DNA from: Tetmemena sp. SeJ-2015
Taxonomy: Eukaryota > Ciliophora > Spirotrichea > Sporadotrichida > Oxytrichidae
Direction: 5' to 3'
Length of the DNA stretch: 64,000 bases
NCBI GenBank assembly: GCA_027382625.1
Contig: JAJKFJ010022802.1
Span: 1-64,000, forward strand
This document shows positions 9,501 to 19,200 of this stretch, one piece after another. Position 1 is the first letter of the stretch. The number at the start of each line of letters is the position of its first letter. Both the position numbers and the translations under genes were made by a program. The notes below the pieces were generated by a model. It saw nothing but the letters and a program-made list of their open reading frames with translations, had not been told where the DNA came from and did no database searches.

Positions 9501-11748
9501 TGATCAACCTGAAATAGATAGAGAGTCTAGAGAACTGAGAGGCGAATCAAGTGCAAGTGTGAAGATGGAGACTCCTTTTTAGTATGTCGGTGGCTCCATT
9601 ACATTCAATACTAATTAGATACTTAAAACTTAATTAGTAGCATCGCTTTAACTCAAAAAGTATAGACTGCAACGTTAATTAGTAGCAGTCATCGCGTTGC
9701 AATGAAAGAATTAGTAGCACTATTTTTAAAAGCCCATTTTCGTTGACTCGATCTTTTATTATCTAACAATGGTTGCCAACGGACATTATCACTATTAACT
9801 GCGTTTGAACTTAATTCGTTAGCAAATCAAGCAGAATAAGAGATAAATATGGAGCTATCTAATAAATAAGATAAATAAGAAAGAAGAAGAACATCAATAA
9901 CGACATTTCTTTTTGCAACATTCTGATGTTCTCGTAATGAGACTCCAAAAGAGTGGTGCTCTGCACCTAGCAAACAGCATACATAATATAAGTGGCGGGC
10001 TCTTCATAATTTAAAAATTTGAATTAATTCGATGGCAACCAACCTAGACTAAGAGAACACACGTACAACCTTAGCAAAAACACAAGCTAAACAAATGTCC
10101 GGAACAGCGACGCTCTTCCGATCTGTGTGCACTAAGTGCAAGGGAAGCTCTCTGAACTTGAGCTCGAAGGCAAAGAGATCTCTGTGCTTATAAAATTGTC
10201 AGCTAAGAGCTTGAGAAGCGTCGGTCGAGGCGTTTAAAACTATCGCACCTGATGATCTCTCTTGTTGCTGCTCCAGAGATCAATGAGGAGCAAGAACTTT
10301 GAATGCGAGTAATGTTCAACGACGAGTTCGAATATCCTCAGAAGCCTACGACGGCAAACATCAAGAAGTCACTCAGACTAAACCTAGATTCTATAATGAG
10401 CAATATTAGAAAGTGGACGGTCGCTATCCTTGCTCAACTGTTGAGCAGACATTCTTCAACTCTGCTTAGCCTCAAGAACACACCATGAGAAGAAGCACAG
10501 TGGCCTGAGTTTCGTAATTGAGATAAAGAAACTTTAAGACTGGTGCACTAAGAGGCAGAAGCACGATACGTTATGCACAAAGGATTCAACTTAAATTGAT
10601 GGAAGCAGAGAGAAAGAAGAGGAAGATTTGAGTCCTTCATTGAATCAGAAGCCTTAGTGAAGTATGTTCAGTTAATAGTTCTCAGCTAGCTTCAAAGCAA
10701 AGACTCCATAGCTTGAGAGATTGTAACTTTGAGGAGTGTGTTCAAAAATTACCTCCACCTTGCTGATTGCGAAGCGAAGAAACACCATCATACAAGAAGA
10801 GATATAGACTTACAAATCTATTGCTTAAAAGATCTTCCCTTTGTAAAGAAGGAAGAGAGAGGTCTTGAGTTCGGGAACGAACTGACACTGTTGAGAGAAG
10901 CGAGGGACAAAAACTTAGACAAGTAACGTTCTTTCAATTTGCTGGTGTTCTTATCGATCATGACTACATCGCCATTCGCCTTCCTAAATTGGAGATCACA
11001 CTAGAGAATTTCCAAGCACGAGGCGCAACAAGTACTAGCTTACTTCTATTCTCACTACCTCGTTAGAGGTGTGATGGAGTTGCATGAGTTGCGGATTCGT
11101 GCACAGAATCTCAACCCAGAGAACATCCAATGATTTCAAACGTGTGAAAACCAGTCAAGAGGCAACTGTCATAGAGCTTCAACAGAGTATGTATAGATAG
11201 AGAAAAACATTGAGGAGGCATCGGTGCAGAGAAACTGCAGGCTACTTCCCATATGAGACAGACTTGGCTCAACGGATTCAGTGCAGTGGGACATCTTGGT
11301 CTATAGTTGGCGAATCATTAACTTTGAATGCGATTATGAAAACCAGAGAATACTACTAGTGTAATAGTGAAGATGTATGACAATATAATTTCGCAACAAG
11401 ACCATTGTAAGATAACAAGTTAATCAAACCTTTGAAAAAGTTAGTAAACAGAGTAATAATATTCAAGCAACCTATGAAACCTAACACTCAGTTATCTGAG
11501 ATAGAGGAAGCACTTCAAGGTATAAAATTCAGACAGAATATGAGACAGACGTCAAAGTCACCTTCCAGAAAGACTTATAGATTGTCTGTATTAGGTTAAA
11601 ACTTTTACGCGATGATTATAAGCTATTATAAAGAAAAATTAATTATCACACACATCTTATTTTCACTTTCTTGTCATATTATGGGGTTTTGGGTTTTGAA
11701 TGCTAATAGAGGATTTGGATAACCAAGGAAAGCATACTTAGCCCCTGA
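6532..11748 (+). CDS. Membrane RING-finger protein 1, split by a TBE transposon
   Basis: Likely RING E3-type membrane protein. From ATG 6532 (start tentative) the frame encodes several hydrophobic spans (FIRLAFVIGIL; MVIVFLIVVWVI; LTVIGILVFAFILLIGVGCC). After a 65-bp IES it reaches the RING motif DCPICLNTF..LDCSQYHIFHQQC. The codon for that last Cys spans the transposon insertion: 7348-7350 (AAT) and 11699-11701 (AAT) are the target duplication. The coding sequence is therefore 6532-7350 plus 11702-11748, minus the IES. After the join the frame stops at TGA 11746-11748, before the expected final CPxC pair; the two paralogs downstream carry this pair. The gene is either truncated or completed by a segment not identified here. 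Confidence 0.7.
7126..7196. other. IES, 65 bp, pointer AGTAAT (RING gene 1)
   Basis: AGTAAT at 7126-7131 and 7191-7196. Removal of 65 bp moves the membrane-domain frame into the RING frame (..NQLSN then NSQVVSRL..). An intron-like GTAATC..GCAG inside has the wrong length to restore the frame, so IES is the better reading. Confidence 0.8.
7351..7405 (+). repeat. TBE left terminal inverted repeat with C4A4 motif
   Basis: Matches the reverse complement of the right end through CCATAATATG..AAGAAAGTG, with one gap equal to a telomere-like CAAAACC unit and scattered mismatches. Confidence 0.85.
7574..8440 (+). pseudogene. TBE transposase remnant (DDE/D, IS630-Tc1 type)
   Basis: The core is at 8230-8400. 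SVLLVDNLSVHKTKK is a second-Asp motif followed by LNITPVLMF; then, one frame over, YSPDQRIEFYWNQLRD carries the expected third acidic residue (E of IEFYW). The frame change at about 8335 and TGA stops upstream in every frame show it is broken. The hydrophilic open stretch at 7574-7890 may be its N-terminal DNA-binding part, but that is uncertain. Assignment to the TBE 42-kDa transposase rests on the TBE ends and the DDE motif. Confidence 0.6.
8936..9277 (-). CDS. TBE accessory ORF fragment (unknown function)
   Basis: An open stretch of 113 codons on the minus strand inside the transposon, with no internal stop in either code. No motif was recognised. TBEs usually carry 22-kDa and 57-kDa accessory ORFs and this may be a remnant of one; the assignment is by position only. 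Confidence 0.3.
   Translation of the reverse strand: MDALLYKVRSFIWSNNKSLVGFVVSFDNCNGTTISYPHKQFWLMRRKRLKTIDVKMMEIQTILRSPSLICMTMRWRSRFALIPFLNKENSQQLQNEGFFLASLLLYGKSTSKR
9632..9720. repeat. Three short direct repeats (TTAGTAGCA) inside the TBE
   Basis: TTAGTAGCA occurs near 9636, 9678 and 9710; the first two copies extend to TTAATTAGTAGCA. They lie in the central non-coding part of the transposon. Function unknown. Confidence 0.5.
10120..11380 (+). pseudogene. TBE accessory ORF remnant (possible 57-kDa ORF)
   Basis: Overlapping plus-strand fragments (10303-10488, 10729-10926 and their extensions with TAA/TAG as Gln) are charged and partly helical but change frame repeatedly. They occupy the right half of the TBE, where an accessory ORF is expected. 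No clear zinc-finger or kinase motif could be read. Confidence 0.3.
11640..11698 (-). repeat. TBE right terminal inverted repeat with two telomere-like units
   Basis: Ends GGGGTTTTGGGTTTTG on the plus strand, i.e. two G3-4T4 units, directly before the AAT duplication at 11699-11701. Confidence 0.85.
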
Positions 11749-11928
11749 TTCCGTTTTCTACATATAGCCTTTCAAGAATTAGCCAAACTGATTTACAAAA
11801 TTCAAAGTTCTTTCTAATTCAACTTATTTCACTACAAATGAAATATATTCAAGAGAAGAAGTACATATTCATGAAGAGAATTGTAAAACATAAATTGAAA
11901 TAATTGAGCTTTTGTAATTCAAATCACT

Positions 11929-12843
11929 ATGGAGGAAGGAAAGTTTAACAGATTTGAGGACGAGGGACAAAATGATTTTAGATTTTAATAAGAAGAGAAA
12001 AATGTCATAGATATCAGAAACAAACTTCAACTCTCAAGCTATTGTAAAACTGCGAGTAGTACAAAACCAAGAGGGCTTTTCATTATAAACATGACTATAA
12101 TACTTATTCAAATCGCTATAGTTTCTGGAATCCTTTATCTCATAAACTCAGTTGATTTGGATAGTTTAGACTCGAAGAAAGAGAAAAATTGGATCACTCA
12201 GTGTATTTTTGTGATCCTTGCTGTTTTCGTGCATCACCAGCTTATAGGTTAACTTCCGTTAATTTTCGGAAGTAGATTGAGCTACGGCCATCTAATTTAT
12301 GCTTTTCTCTCATATGCTGCAAGTGCAGGAGCGATTGGCTATGTAGCTTATAGGTCGTATGATGAACTTGAAGATGATATGTTTGGACATGAAAAGGAAT
12401 ATGAACAAGCTATAATTCATGAGTTATACTTAGTTTTCAGATTTTTGTCTACTACACTGGCTATAATTATGCTAATTTCTACTTTAATGGTGGCAGCTTT
12501 TGCTTACTAAGCTAAATACGATAGCTTATTCCATTCAGGAATATTTTAAACTCAGCAGCATTCGAATTTAATTCAAAATTTTGAGAAAGAGAGAACCAAA
12601 AAAGGATATATTAAGCAGCGACTGATGGTCCTTCCTTTTAGAAGTCTAGTAATTAATCATCAGATTCAGTGTGGGCTCTGCTTTCTGTAAATGAATGACT
12701 CTGAACTAATAATCTAGTTAGATTGCTCTCCTTCTCATAAATATCATTTGATGTGTTTCTCCAGCTGGATTCATTAAATGAAAAACTACTGTCCTTAATG
12801 CCATAGTGGATTTCAGCTTTATAACTTGCATTAAGGTAGTTGA
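11929..12843 (+). CDS. Membrane RING-finger protein 2 (intact)
   Basis: A single open frame from ATG 11929 to TGA 12841-12843 (304 residues) with no IES. An acidic N-terminus is followed by hydrophobic spans (FIINMTIILIQIAIVSGILY; QCIFVILAVFV; HLIYAFLSYAASAGAIGYVA; FLSTTLAIIMLISTLMVAAF). The C-terminal RING variant is QCGLCFLQ..LDCSPSHKYHLMC..NYCPQC, i.e. C-x2-C, C-x3-H-x2-H-x2-C, C-x2-C. That is a complete set of zinc ligands, consistent with a membrane-anchored E3 ubiquitin ligase (inferred). It is paralogous to the genes on both sides. Confidence 0.88.
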
Positions 12844-12968
12844 ATAAAATTCCTAAAATTTCTAAATAAATTGAGATTTATCTATTCTTGATGAGTTGGC
12901 TTTGTAATTTTAATAATGTAAATTGGAAGTAAATATTTTATAAGCAGTTTGAAATATTTAATTTAAAA

Positions 12969-14285
12969 ATGAGTCATTAGAGATTTGAGAACGAGCCCGA
13001 TTAACTTGAGGTAGGTGCATCGATTACTCAAAAGCATGTTATAGATTACTAGGAAGTTTATTCTTTATTAATTCTTAATGTTTCCATAGGTTGAGGTGAA
13101 TAGATAGAACGAGGAGCAGAAAAGAGATTAATAATAGATACAAGATTAAGAAAGTGAGGAAGTGAGGAGATAAATTCAATAGATAATAGAAGAAACCGAT
13201 GCACAATAAATTCCCTTACCCAATTAGCACCCTTCTTTGGACTGATAGAGATCTGTTCGATTTGCTGAGGCACAACAACAAAATACTCCCTAATTAATAT
13301 GCGCCAGAATATTGTGTAGTTTGTTAAAATGTTTATTAAATAATCAAAAATTCATAGCAAATTTGTGCAGATTCTTATATGCCAAAGAAAGTCATTGAAA
13401 ATTTTGAGGTAAAATTATTTTAATTAAATTTTGGACATAGTATTTTATATAAAAGCAAAATGTTTTCCTAAATCTAAATAGGGTATGCAAAAAGCCTTTT
13501 TATAATTTAAAAGTATAAATGTCTCATAATCTGAAGTAGTTACAATATCGTGATTACTCTATATTAAACTTGCTTTTTATTAATTTTAATATGATTTGTA
13601 TTATACTAGACTAGATGAATAATTTAATAAAATTGACTTTCTACAGCATTCTATGGAAGGCTACTTAAGACAGCAAAGTCCTTTCCCAGTTTCAGATAAA
13701 TGAAAAAGAATGGGCCTTACAGGTTTTACTAGCTGTCTTGGTTTTTTCAGTTATCATGATAATCATTAATATCCTCTTGGCCCTATTTGGATTTACAGTT
13801 TGCTGTATAAACTCTGGACTAAATTAGGTAGTAAAAGCAGTTTAGATAATAGTGACTTTAGTAAATTTCTGCTATCTAAATTACCTCTTTCTCCTAGGTT
13901 TCTAGATAAATAGTAACGTCGAAGAGCCTCAGAAATGGGATACTATATTCCTGCACTATGAAGTAGTGGCCTTTAAATTCTTCGGATTCTTCTACTTGTT
14001 GATATTTTGCTGCGTGGCTTGCTGCATTTGTGTAATCTTGGCATAGCATGGGAAGCAAGCAAGAGCGAGAAGTAGCATTCTTACTAATATCAAAACGATG
14101 CCCTTTGGGAAATTAGTGTTCCAGGAGGGAAGAGACTGCCCAATATGTTTGAGTGCATTTGGAGCTGAGGACCAGATTATTCAACTAAAGTGTCATGAAA
14201 GCCACATTTATCATAAGCCCTGCCTGAAGAATGGATTTAAAAGGGTAATCTGAAATGCCCGTTATGCAGAATAGAAATTTAATGA
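12969..14285 (+). CDS. Membrane RING-finger protein 3, with 508-bp IES
   Basis: ATG 12969 opens a short acidic N-terminus (MSHQRFENEPDQ..KHVIDY) like that of RING protein 2. A 508-bp IES follows, then membrane spans (LLAVLVFSVIMIIINILLALF; FKFFGFFYLLIFCCVACCICVIL) and the RING motif DCPICLSAF..LKCHESHIYHKPC. In the sequence as given the frame then stops at TGA 14251. A one-base addition near 14244 (a GGG run) would continue it into KCPLCRIEI and TGA 14283-14285, completing the last Cys pair. A homopolymer error or recent mutation is likely. Confidence 0.8.
13044..13558. other. IES, 508 bp, pointer GATTACT (RING gene 3)
   Basis: GATTACT at 13044-13050 and 13552-13558. Removal of 508 bp joins ..KHVIDY to SILNLLFINFN in frame, matching the layout of RING protein 2. 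The interior has no convincing gene. Confidence 0.82.
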
Positions 14286-14350
14286 CTTCAATTTTCCTAC
14301 TCACATTTTGATCTTAGGAAATTATTCTTCTTAAAATATTATAAAGTAAA

Positions 14351-14968
14351 ATGAATTAGGCATTAATGAAAAGTTTTAAGCTCTTGAAGAGTTAATCTCA
14401 TGTGAGACGTATTTAAGGCATCTTTATGTTATAGAATTAGCCAAATTTATAACACAAAAGCTTAGGAATGAGCTTGAGACATTTCAGCAATAATAATTAA
14501 TACAACATTTATCAGGGCTACAGTATGAAGACTCCTGAAGAAAAAAGAGAAGCTCAGAGACTCAGGAGGCTCGCAAAAAAGTAAGGAAGCATTTTCAATA
14601 ACTTAATCTTTAGGGGAGAGGTGCCATAAGAAGATCCACAAATATTTAGAAGCGCTTGCATTGAAACTTTTAATAAATTTGAGCACGCCTTCAAAGACTT
14701 AGCAAAGGAAAATGCAGCTGGGAAAGTTCAAGTGACTAGAGTCTCAGAACAAGAGCTGCTTGTATTAGTGAAATAACTAGGGCAATATAAGTTCTACATG
14801 GATGAGAGTTAGCAGCAATTGTTTCTACAATCTCCAGAGAGTGGTCTTCACAACTATAAGTATGACAAGGATAATCAGCAGTGGAGAAGCATAGCACAAG
14901 TTCACATCATAGAAGAGCTCATCATAAGAGAAGTTACACCGAAAACCAATGGAATGATATAACTATGA
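14351..14968 (+). CDS. Frataxin homolog (mitochondrial iron-sulfur cluster assembly)
   Basis: 205 codons from ATG 14351 to TGA 14966-14968, uninterrupted. Residues 1-50 are basic and Ser/Gln-rich with few acidic residues, fitting a mitochondrial targeting sequence. Then come an acidic helix (FRSACIETFNKFEHAFKDL) and the frataxin beta-sheet signature LGQYKFYMDESQQQLFLQSP, followed by ESGLHNYKYD and a Trp; this aligns with the family pattern LGxYVINKQxPNKQIWLSSPxSGPxRYD..W. Frataxin supplies or regulates iron and cysteine desulfurase activity on the ISC scaffold. Family call is strong; no IES or intron seen. Confidence 0.92.
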
Positions 14969-15110
14969 CTCAAGAAGATGCTATAGATTTATCCAGTAGA
15001 TTTATTGTGAATCTTAATGAAAGAAAAAATAATTTAATTTCTTAACCACTAACTTGAACTAAGGGGAGTATTTTTCTTTTAAAAGTTAAGGAATAGAATT
15101 TTTAAATTAA

Positions 15111-16182
15111 ATGGACGATTCTGCACTAATCCATTTGAACAAATTAGATTTGAATTCAAGCCAGTATATCAATAACGATGATTTTTCTCACGATGATCCC
15201 TAGACTTATCCTTAGAAAATAATTAAGCCCTTTGATTTGGACAACGAATAATAGATGAATGAGACTGGCCTGCAGCTTTTGGATGCCCATAAAATTCAAG
15301 GAAGAAAGATAAGTGGCGGCCTTTAAAAACAGAGTACCCACACAAGTCCAGCACATAAATCTACCTCTCAGCCTATTTAAGGATCAATTTCAATGCAAGG
15401 GCCTAGCTTAATACTGAATAAGAGTAGAAAATTTGAGAATAAGACTGAGACTAAAGGATAAACAAGTTAAATGGACAAAGATAGAGAAGATTCAAGTGGA
15501 TCTGAAACTCCTGATTCATCTATGCAGTCAAATAAGCGCCAAGAAAATCACAAAGATAAAAAATCAACGAATAACAATAGACAAAACACAGGAGGGGCTG
15601 ATGCTTCTTAGGCAGATTTAGAATTTGTAACTATAGTCTATAAAGATGGAAAACGCTATAAGTAGTATAAGAAGAAGGTGAAAAAGAAGAGAGTGCTAAC
15701 GAGAGAGCAGGTAGATGAAATTCGAAGTGCTTTTGAACTTTTTGACAGAGATAATTCAGGGAATATAGATGTAAACGAGTTGAGAGATGCTATGAAAGCT
15801 CTAGGAATTTATCTAAAAAAAGATGAAGTCAAAAATATGATGACAAGAGTCGATAAGGATGGAAGTGGGACTATAGAATTAGATGAGTTTATGGCACTTA
15901 TGGCAGAAAAAATTGTAAGATATCTAATTGCCTATGTAAATCGTTTGAAATTAGAGTGAAAGAAATCCTGAAGAAGAACTCAGAAAAGCTTTTAGAATAT
16001 TTGACGACGATGATAGTGGTAGAATTTCTTTTGAGAATTTGAAGAAAGTAGCTGTTGAATTGAATGAAAATGCTTCTGATCAGGATCTTTTGGATATGAT
16101 AAAGGAGGCTGATACAAACGGTGATGGAGAAGTGGATATAGAAGAGTTTATTTCCCTCATGAGAAAAGCAAAACTGATTTGA
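15111..16182 (+). CDS. Centrin-like EF-hand protein with long N-terminal extension
   Basis: Two exons (15111-15914, 15955-16182), 343 residues. About 185 N-terminal residues are Q/S/N-rich and disordered, followed by [10 protein letters not shown] and four EF-hands with loops starting [36 protein letters not shown] and [12 protein letters not shown]. The order and the PEEELRKAF linker match centrins, calcium-binding proteins of basal bodies and cortical fibres. Loops 1, 2 and 4 keep all acidic ligands; loop 3 ends in Asn instead of Glu at position 12, so it may bind calcium weakly. The extension is unusual for centrin. No IES. Confidence 0.92.
15915..15954 (+). other. Spliceosomal intron, 40 nt (centrin-like gene)
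   Basis: Begins GTAAGATAT and ends AAATTAG. Splicing joins LMAEKI to SERNPEEE in frame; unspliced the frame meets TGA immediately after. Confidence 0.9.
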
Positions 16183-16274
16183 CTTGTAATTTTATTTATT
16201 CATTTTAATCGATTCACATCATGAATAGGTATATTTAAAACTCAAGAGAAACAAATCAAATTATAAATTTAGAA

Positions 16275-19200
16275 ATGTACGAACGAGTAAAGAGAATATG
16301 AAAAATAACGAGAAGCTCAGCAAAATGCCTCCCGAATGCAGCAGTTGCAAGATCAGAAGGAGAAGAATAAGAATATTTTGGAGAACCTTTTAAATGAAAA
16401 TAATGCTAAGGAAAGGGACTTGGAAATTCTCCGCAAGAGGGTTATGATAGAAACTCAATGATCTCAATAACCTTAATGGAAAGATTATGAAACTCACTTA
16501 ACAGTCTAATTAATCTAATTAGAGAGAGGTAAGAACAGATAAGTAATCATAGATGGAAAAATATAGGAAGAGAAGAGGAGAAATAAGCTAAAGGAATTGC
16601 CAAATTTGGAGATTACGAAGTTACAAGGATAGGTGAATAATTTGTTCAGAGACATAATTTCATTGCAGACTGGCCAAGTCCTTGACGAGTAATTTATTTC
16701 TTTGTTTACTGAGTGTAAATTTTAGCATAAAAGGAAATGCGCAAATACTTTCAAGTATTTCTTAGATCAAGTAAATTATTGTCATATTTTAGAATAAAAC
16801 TTAGCGTATTTGTCCTATACATCGTTCAAGCTATATGCGTGAAATTGATTCTAACAGATCCAACTATTCAGACCAACAAAAAAGACCAATCTATTGTTTT
16901 AATGTTCTTAAATGAATATCATAACAAAATAATGAAATACAATAGTCTCTTGAACACAGAGAATTGCTATGTGTGCACGCTTCGAATTTATCCATCAACC
17001 ATGTTTCATGAAATTAAGAAAGCAGCTTGTGAGTTTTGGAGTAAGATTGAGCAGAAATACTCTCTCACGGATGAGTACTTCAATAATCTAGTCTCTTACA
17101 ACGATACTGTAATGAACTTCTTCAAGACATATGCTGCACTTAATCCTACTCAAGATGCAGTTGTCTACCTAGTTAAGGCTAATCAGAAAGCTCGTGAATT
17201 GAATAAGCTTTAACTTGATAGTATAACTCTTGATGATAAAAAGAATAAGATGAAGGATAATTAGGATGGAGCAGGGGGGAATTTCAGCAAGCTGAGAAAG
17301 AAAACTCTAGACTTTAAAAAGATAGAAAGAGTTCTACCTGGTCTTTCTTAATATAGAGAGCCTGGTGAAGCAGATTTAATATTTTTTATCTATTACTTAC
17401 ATTTAATGTCTAGATGTGATAGACTATTTGGGTTGAAGTAATCCGCTTTCGTTTAACAACAACTTCTGGATTTTCATCTGCTTCATAATAATTTTCGTGA
17501 TGACTTGGGTTTCATTAGATCTTTGATCCGAGAACAAAGAAGTTTATGTGCAGACAAAAGTGCTGGAATCTTGGCTCTAGAGCAAATACGCCGGTTTCAG
17601 TTCTTCAATTTCTAATAAGAATAAGTACTAATTTGTGCAAGCAAACATCACAACTAAGAGATAGCTCTATCTTTACATGATTGAGGATTTCTCTCACTTG
17701 TTTTTCAGAGTGCCCAATAAAACTAACTCCTCTATCTTCTAGTAAGTTTAAATGACGTTTGATTATCTTTAGGAATGATTCCCTATTTCTGAAAGAAAAT
17801 GATATCATCGGAACGATAAGACTGCATACTGTAATTATTAATCGTGCTTTAAATATTGTTGCTAGGTGCATACTAATTCTAGGCCGTGCGTGGGAGCTCA
17901 TGATCTAATGAGATGCTTTGAAATTAAAGTGAACGATGAGACGATAAATAAGACAAGTCTGGGTTCAAACATTTGGGAGACTTATCGCTCAAAAGAGGAC
18001 GTGGGAGACACATATGCTCTCAAGGGGAAGTATAAATTATCTCACTGTCTATGTTGCACGTTGTTTAGCACTTTTAATAATCTTTACTTCTTACAAAGAT
18101 CATTAGAATAAAAAGAACTAATTTAGTAATATGATTTAAGATCTTAATTGAATTATCACGACCTAACTCAGAAGTTACTCCTCATATTCCATAAAATACG
18201 AGAGAGATGTTCTTTTGCCAAAAAGCAAATATCGTATTAAATAAATCTAAAATATTTAAAATAAGGATGAATTCTAAATCTATTTAAAATGAATTAGGTG
18301 AAGTATTTTTAAAAGCAACTGGTGATGGCAAAAATGACGCAGAACATGTTGCCTGGAATCTGAAGTGTGCTTAGCAAGAAACCCGTGTAGTAGTCGATGT
18401 TAGGGAACAGGTTTAAATATAATAAATGTTTCGTGAAGTGAAGTAGTCGTCCTTCAGAGCATACTGTTCCAGTTTTTGAGCAATGTCAAAGAGGGGATCT
18501 TTGATTCCTAGTTCGTAGTAAAGTTCAAAACACATCTGTTTAATTATCTTTGCTCTAGGGTCGTAGCTCTTGTAAACTCTGTGCCCAAATCCCATCAGCC
18601 TCTTTTCCTTTTTCTTCACTTATTCCAGGAATCGAGGAATGTTGGCTTCGCTCCCGATGTCAGCGAAGATATCCATCTCACAAATTATACTCATAAAAAA
18701 TCTTATAAACAACTTAATATTCACTAAATCAGAATATAATTATTTTATGCCCTCAAGGGAGAGTTTATTACACTCACTGGCGATGGATTCACCCTGGACA
18801 TAAACCCAGCTCTGAACTCAACTGAGATTAACCAAATAGTGAACACAAAGATACTAAAAGGGCGCTAATGATAAGTTTTATCTCCTACAACGTCAGAGCT
18901 GACTAGTGGGCGTTTAATTTTGTCTTCTATGAGTTTGGACCCCACGATGATGTTATCACGACACAATTACAAATTCTCTCCTTAAAGCCTAATATCTACG
19001 AGAGCACTTTTGAGTAGCACCTTCTTCGGATTGACATCATTAGAATAGCCCTGACCCTAATCGTGTTTTTCACAATCATAATTTATAGAGTAAGTCTTTT
19101 GATCTCTTATTCCTACTTTTAGTTGGTAACTCAAGTACGAAAAAAAGTTAAGCTAACCTCTGCAGTAGCCTCTAATTACGCCATTAATACCTTCATGCTG

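Larger units (their letters stand above)
7351..11698. mobile_element. Telomere-bearing element (TBE-type) transposon, degenerate
   Basis: A 4348-bp element bounded by inverted termini. The left begins CAAAACCCCATAATATG at 7351; the right, read inward, begins CAAAACCCAAAACCCCATAA, one extra telomere-like repeat. Similarity continues imperfectly for about 55 bp. A 3-bp duplication AAT flanks it (7348-7350, 11699-11701), as TBEs target ANT. C4A4 ends, about 4-kb size and a transposase match the TBE class of hypotrich germline genomes, which is eliminated from the somatic nucleus. Codon use inside is less ciliate-like and reading frames are broken, so this copy looks non-autonomous. Confidence 0.92.

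Noticed and set aside
13064..13585. Pointer TTTATTAATT for the IES in RING gene 3
   Set aside because: A 10-bp repeat, but the resulting join is out of frame; GATTACT gives the right frame and matches the paralog.
14221..14255. 26-bp IES with pointer CTGAA in RING gene 3
   Set aside because: It would restore the frame but deletes the spacing between the sixth and seventh zinc ligands, giving an impossible RING; a one-base change is more likely.
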